From positions 21,648 through 85,647 of the forward strand of contig CBDBUX010000017.1 in assembly GCA_965212205.1 (NCBI GenBank): 64,000 nucleotides of DNA, given 5' to 3'. Shown here one piece after another: positions 62,093 to 64,000 of the stretch; position 1 is the first letter of the stretch, and each line of letters begins with the position of its first letter. The notes below the pieces were generated by a model. The model made no database searches. It saw only the letters and a list, made by a program, of their open reading frames with translations, and was not told the origin of the DNA. Source of the stretch: JAHEJJ01 sp965212205 (GTDB taxonomy: Bacteria > Bacteroidota > Bacteroidia > Flavobacteriales > Flavobacteriaceae). The position numbers and the translations under genes were made by a program.

Positions 62093-63397
62093 TTGCGCAC
62101 GGCCTTCAGATACCCGATTAAAGATGAAGGAAGCTTTAAACAACGCCTTTTGCTATGGGCACAGGGCAATGAGCAGGTGGTTTGGCTCGATAGTAATAAC
62201 CATAAGGATATTTATAGTCCGATGGAGGGGATATTGGCCGTGGGAGCACACACCTCGATTAAATCCCATGCTGAGGGAGCATTTGATGAGCTGCACAGGT
62301 TTATAGACAGGTCCGAAGACTGGGCATTTGGTTACCTGACTTATGATCTTAAAAATGATTTGGAAAACCTGTCGTCTGCCCATTTTGACGGATTAGGGTT
62401 TCCGGATCTGTATTTTTTTGTGCCTAAGAAGGTAATCAGGTTAAAAGGGGGTATTGCAGAATTCCTTTACCTCCCTGCGTTCCGTCATGAAATCTCAAGC
62501 GATATTGAAGAGATTCATGCCCAAAACTATGAAAACGTCTCACCAATTTCCGATCCTATAAGGATCCGAATGAGAATGTTTAAAGAAACCTATTATGATA
62601 AGGTACAACGGTTACTGAAACATATTCACCTGGGCGATATTTATGAAGTCAATTTTTGCCAGGAGTTTTATGCTCAGGAAATCGATATAGACCCTGTTAA
62701 TGTTTATCACAGGCTGAATACTATTTCCAGACCACCCTTCGCATCTTTCTTAAAAAACGGATCGTTGTATCTGATTTCCGCATCCCCGGAACGTTTTTTA
62801 AAAAAACGAGGAGCACTAGTTCTGTCACAGCCTATCAAAGGTACAGCCAGGCGCTCACCAGACAGTATTGAAGACAAAAAACTTAAAAGCGAACTCAGTT
62901 ATGACCCTAAAGAACGGGCAGAAAACATTATGATCGTAGACCTGGTGCGTAACGACCTTTCCAAGCACGCGCTCAAGGGGAGTGTAAAGGTGCGTGAGCT
63001 TTGTAAGGTCTACAGCTTTGATCAGGTGCATCAAATGATCTCAACAGTAGAAGCTAAAGTTGCGGGCAACACACATCCGGTAGACCTTTTAAGAGACACT
63101 TTCCCTATGGGTAGCATGACCGGGGCCCCCAAGATATCGGCTATGGAATTAATCGAAGAAGTAGAGCTCAGTAAGCGGGGCTTATACAGTGGTGCTGTTG
63201 GCTACTTTACGCCTGATAAGGATTTTGATTTCAGCGTTGTTATCCGAAGTATTCTCTATAATCAGGAAAGACGGTATCTGAGTTTTTCTGTAGGGAGTGC
63301 CATAACGGCAAAGGCAGATCCGGAGAAGGAATACCAGGAATGTTTACTGAAAGCAAAGGCAATGAGGCAGGTACTCGAAAACAGTCGCACAAAATAA
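62093..63397 (+). CDS. pabB: Aminodeoxychorismate synthase component I (anthranilate synthase I family)
   Basis: A 434-residue chorismate-using enzyme. Motifs: GDIYEVNFCQEFYAQ near residue 182, SASPERFL near 228, QPIKGTARR near 243, ERAENIMIVDLVRNDL near 277, PMGSMTGAPKISAMELIEE near 342 and SVGSAITAKADPEKEYQECL near 402. The GTARR and MTGAPK patterns fit PabB of folate synthesis; TrpE is less likely because trp genes are not near. Start is TTG 62093; no ATG before the conserved N-terminus. tilS follows after 47 bp, the common Flavobacteriia order. Confidence 0.87.
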   Translation: MRTAFRYPIKDEGSFKQRLLLWAQGNEQVVWLDSNNHKDIYSPMEGILAVGAHTSIKSHAEGAFDELHRFIDRSEDWAFGYLTYDLKNDLENLSSAHFDGLGFPDLYFFVPKKVIRLKGGIAEFLYLPAFRHEISSDIEEIHAQNYENVSPISDPIRIRMRMFKETYYDKVQRLLKHIHLGDIYEVNFCQEFYAQEIDIDPVNVYHRLNTISRPPFASFLKNGSLYLISASPERFLKKRGALVLSQPIKGTARRSPDSIEDKKLKSELSYDPKERAENIMIVDLVRNDLSKHALKGSVKVRELCKVYSFDQVHQMISTVEAKVAGNTHPVDLLRDTFPMGSMTGAPKISAMELIEEVELSKRGLYSGAVGYFTPDKDFDFSVVIRSILYNQERRYLSFSVGSAITAKADPEKEYQECLLKAKAMRQVLENSRTK

Positions 63398-63444
63398 GAT
63401 AGTCAAAAAAGAGGCATCAAATTATTCTTAGCTAATTTTGCAGG

Positions 63445-64000
63445 GTGATCAAAGAATTCCAGGCCCATATCGCCACAACTTTTCCCGACCTGCCTAAAAT
63501 CCGGTTTTTGGTGGCCTGCAGTGCGGGCGTCGATTCGGTTGTTCTCGCTCATCTGTGTGCCTTAAGTGGATACGATTTTGCCCTGGCCCATTGTGATTTT
63601 CAATTGAGAGAAGAAGAGAGTAAACAAGATGCAATTTTCGTAGAGCAACTGGCCAACCAGCTCAACGTAAAATATCATTTAAAAAGTTTTGATACAATTA
63701 ATTATATAGCTCAAACTAAACAATCAATTCAAGAAGGAGCAAGGGACCTGCGCTATCGTTGGTTTTCGGAATTGATCAAGAACGAAGGCTATATCAGGGT
63801 ACTTACTGCCCATCATGCCGATGATGCCCTGGAGACTTTTATGATAAATTTGTCGAGAGGTACTGGTCTGGCAGGACTTACCGGAATCCCAGCTCTGACA
63901 AAGCTGGTATACAGACCATTGCTGATCTTCTCCCGCGAAGATATTGAGACCTTTGCCACGGATCGTAAGCTGCCATGGCGTGAAGACAGTAGCAACCGTG
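63445..64000 (+). CDS. tilS: tRNA(Ile)-lysidine synthase, 5' part
   Basis: Partial: 185 codons, running off the window end. GTG start (63445), then MIKEFQAHIATTFPD and the PP-loop ACSAGVDSVVLAHL near residue 27. Canonical PP-loops read SGGxDS, so the first Gly is Ala here. HCDFQLREEES near 50 and AHHADDALETFMINL near 118 are TilS-specific. It modifies C34 of tRNA-Ile(CAU) to lysidine so it reads AUA. Frame is open with no stop to the end. Confidence 0.87.
   Translation, partial: MIKEFQAHIATTFPDLPKIRFLVACSAGVDSVVLAHLCALSGYDFALAHCDFQLREEESKQDAIFVEQLANQLNVKYHLKSFDTINYIAQTKQSIQEGARDLRYRWFSELIKNEGYIRVLTAHHADDALETFMINLSRGTGLAGLTGIPALTKLVYRPLLIFSREDIETFATDRKLPWREDSSNR

Noticed and set aside
1..64000. 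CRISPR arrays, insertion sequences, integrases, phage genes
   Set aside because: None seen; no direct-repeat/spacer pattern and no transposase-like protein.

Overview
The window looks like chromosomal DNA of a marine-type member of the Flavobacteriaceae (Bacteroidetes). The evidence is gene content (DUF6155, DUF4251, DUF5916, flavobacterial-style lptG with a short TTG-started N-terminus, a ribBA whose RibA half lacks its zinc cysteines), promoters of the Bacteroidetes type (TTG, about 20 bp, TAnnTTTG), many secreted proteins ending their signal in AQ or a lipobox, and almost no Shine-Dalgarno sequences. No 16S or other definitive marker is present, so genus is not assigned. There are no insertion sequences, phage genes or CRISPR arrays; this is mostly stable core and accessory chromosome.

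Layout. 0.2-5.5 kb: DUF6155 protein, D-2-hydroxyacid dehydrogenase, DEAD/DEAH helicase, glycosyltransferase, menB. 5.7-10.8 kb: serine hydrolase facing a three-gene envelope cassette (haem-motif/FG-GAP lipoprotein, peptidoglycan amidase, M14 peptidase). 10.9 kb: tRNA-Leu(CAG). 11.2-13.7 kb: small membrane protein, von Willebrand A lipoprotein, YdjC-type deacetylase. 13.85-22.4 kb: a nine-gene operon for a molybdenum hydroxylase (iorA/iorB-like) with its cofactor genes (moaD, moaA, mobA, moeB-rhodanese, moeA, xdhC-like, mocA-like); moaC and moaE are not here. 22.5-31.4 kb: mainly secreted or envelope proteins, an ECF sigma factor with a membrane partner, a DUF5916 barrel, and two methyltransferases with signal peptides. 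31.4-32.2 kb: a gene-poor stretch that on the minus strand holds three tiny ORFs, two of them paralogous. 32.2-48 kb: EF-G paralogue, MscS channel divergent from a BLUF blue-light sensor, SDR, DUF2953-like/GerW pair, two APC-superfamily transporters, AraC regulator fused to a cyclase-like domain, alcohol dehydrogenase. 47.1-52.8 kb: minus-strand core operon ftsK-lolA-lptG-ribBA. 52.8-64 kb: dgkA, tpx, nhaC, a trans-sulfuration PLP enzyme divergent from an Lrp regulator, lpd, DUF3179, an acyltransferase, a frameshifted FMN reductase, pabB and the start of tilS.

The most interesting observation is the tiny-ORF cluster at 31.46-31.86 kb (minus). Two ORFs of 35 and 39 codons share a 20-residue C-terminal block; of 15 identical residues, six are encoded by different synonymous codons, which is a direct sign of selection on protein sequence. 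They lie between a candidate promoter/operator and a bidirectional terminator, so they look like a real, self-contained transcription unit of unknown function. Two genes (DUF5916 at 26.35 kb and FMN reductase at 61.6 kb) each appear to lack one T in a homopolymer, which is either sequence error or slippage.
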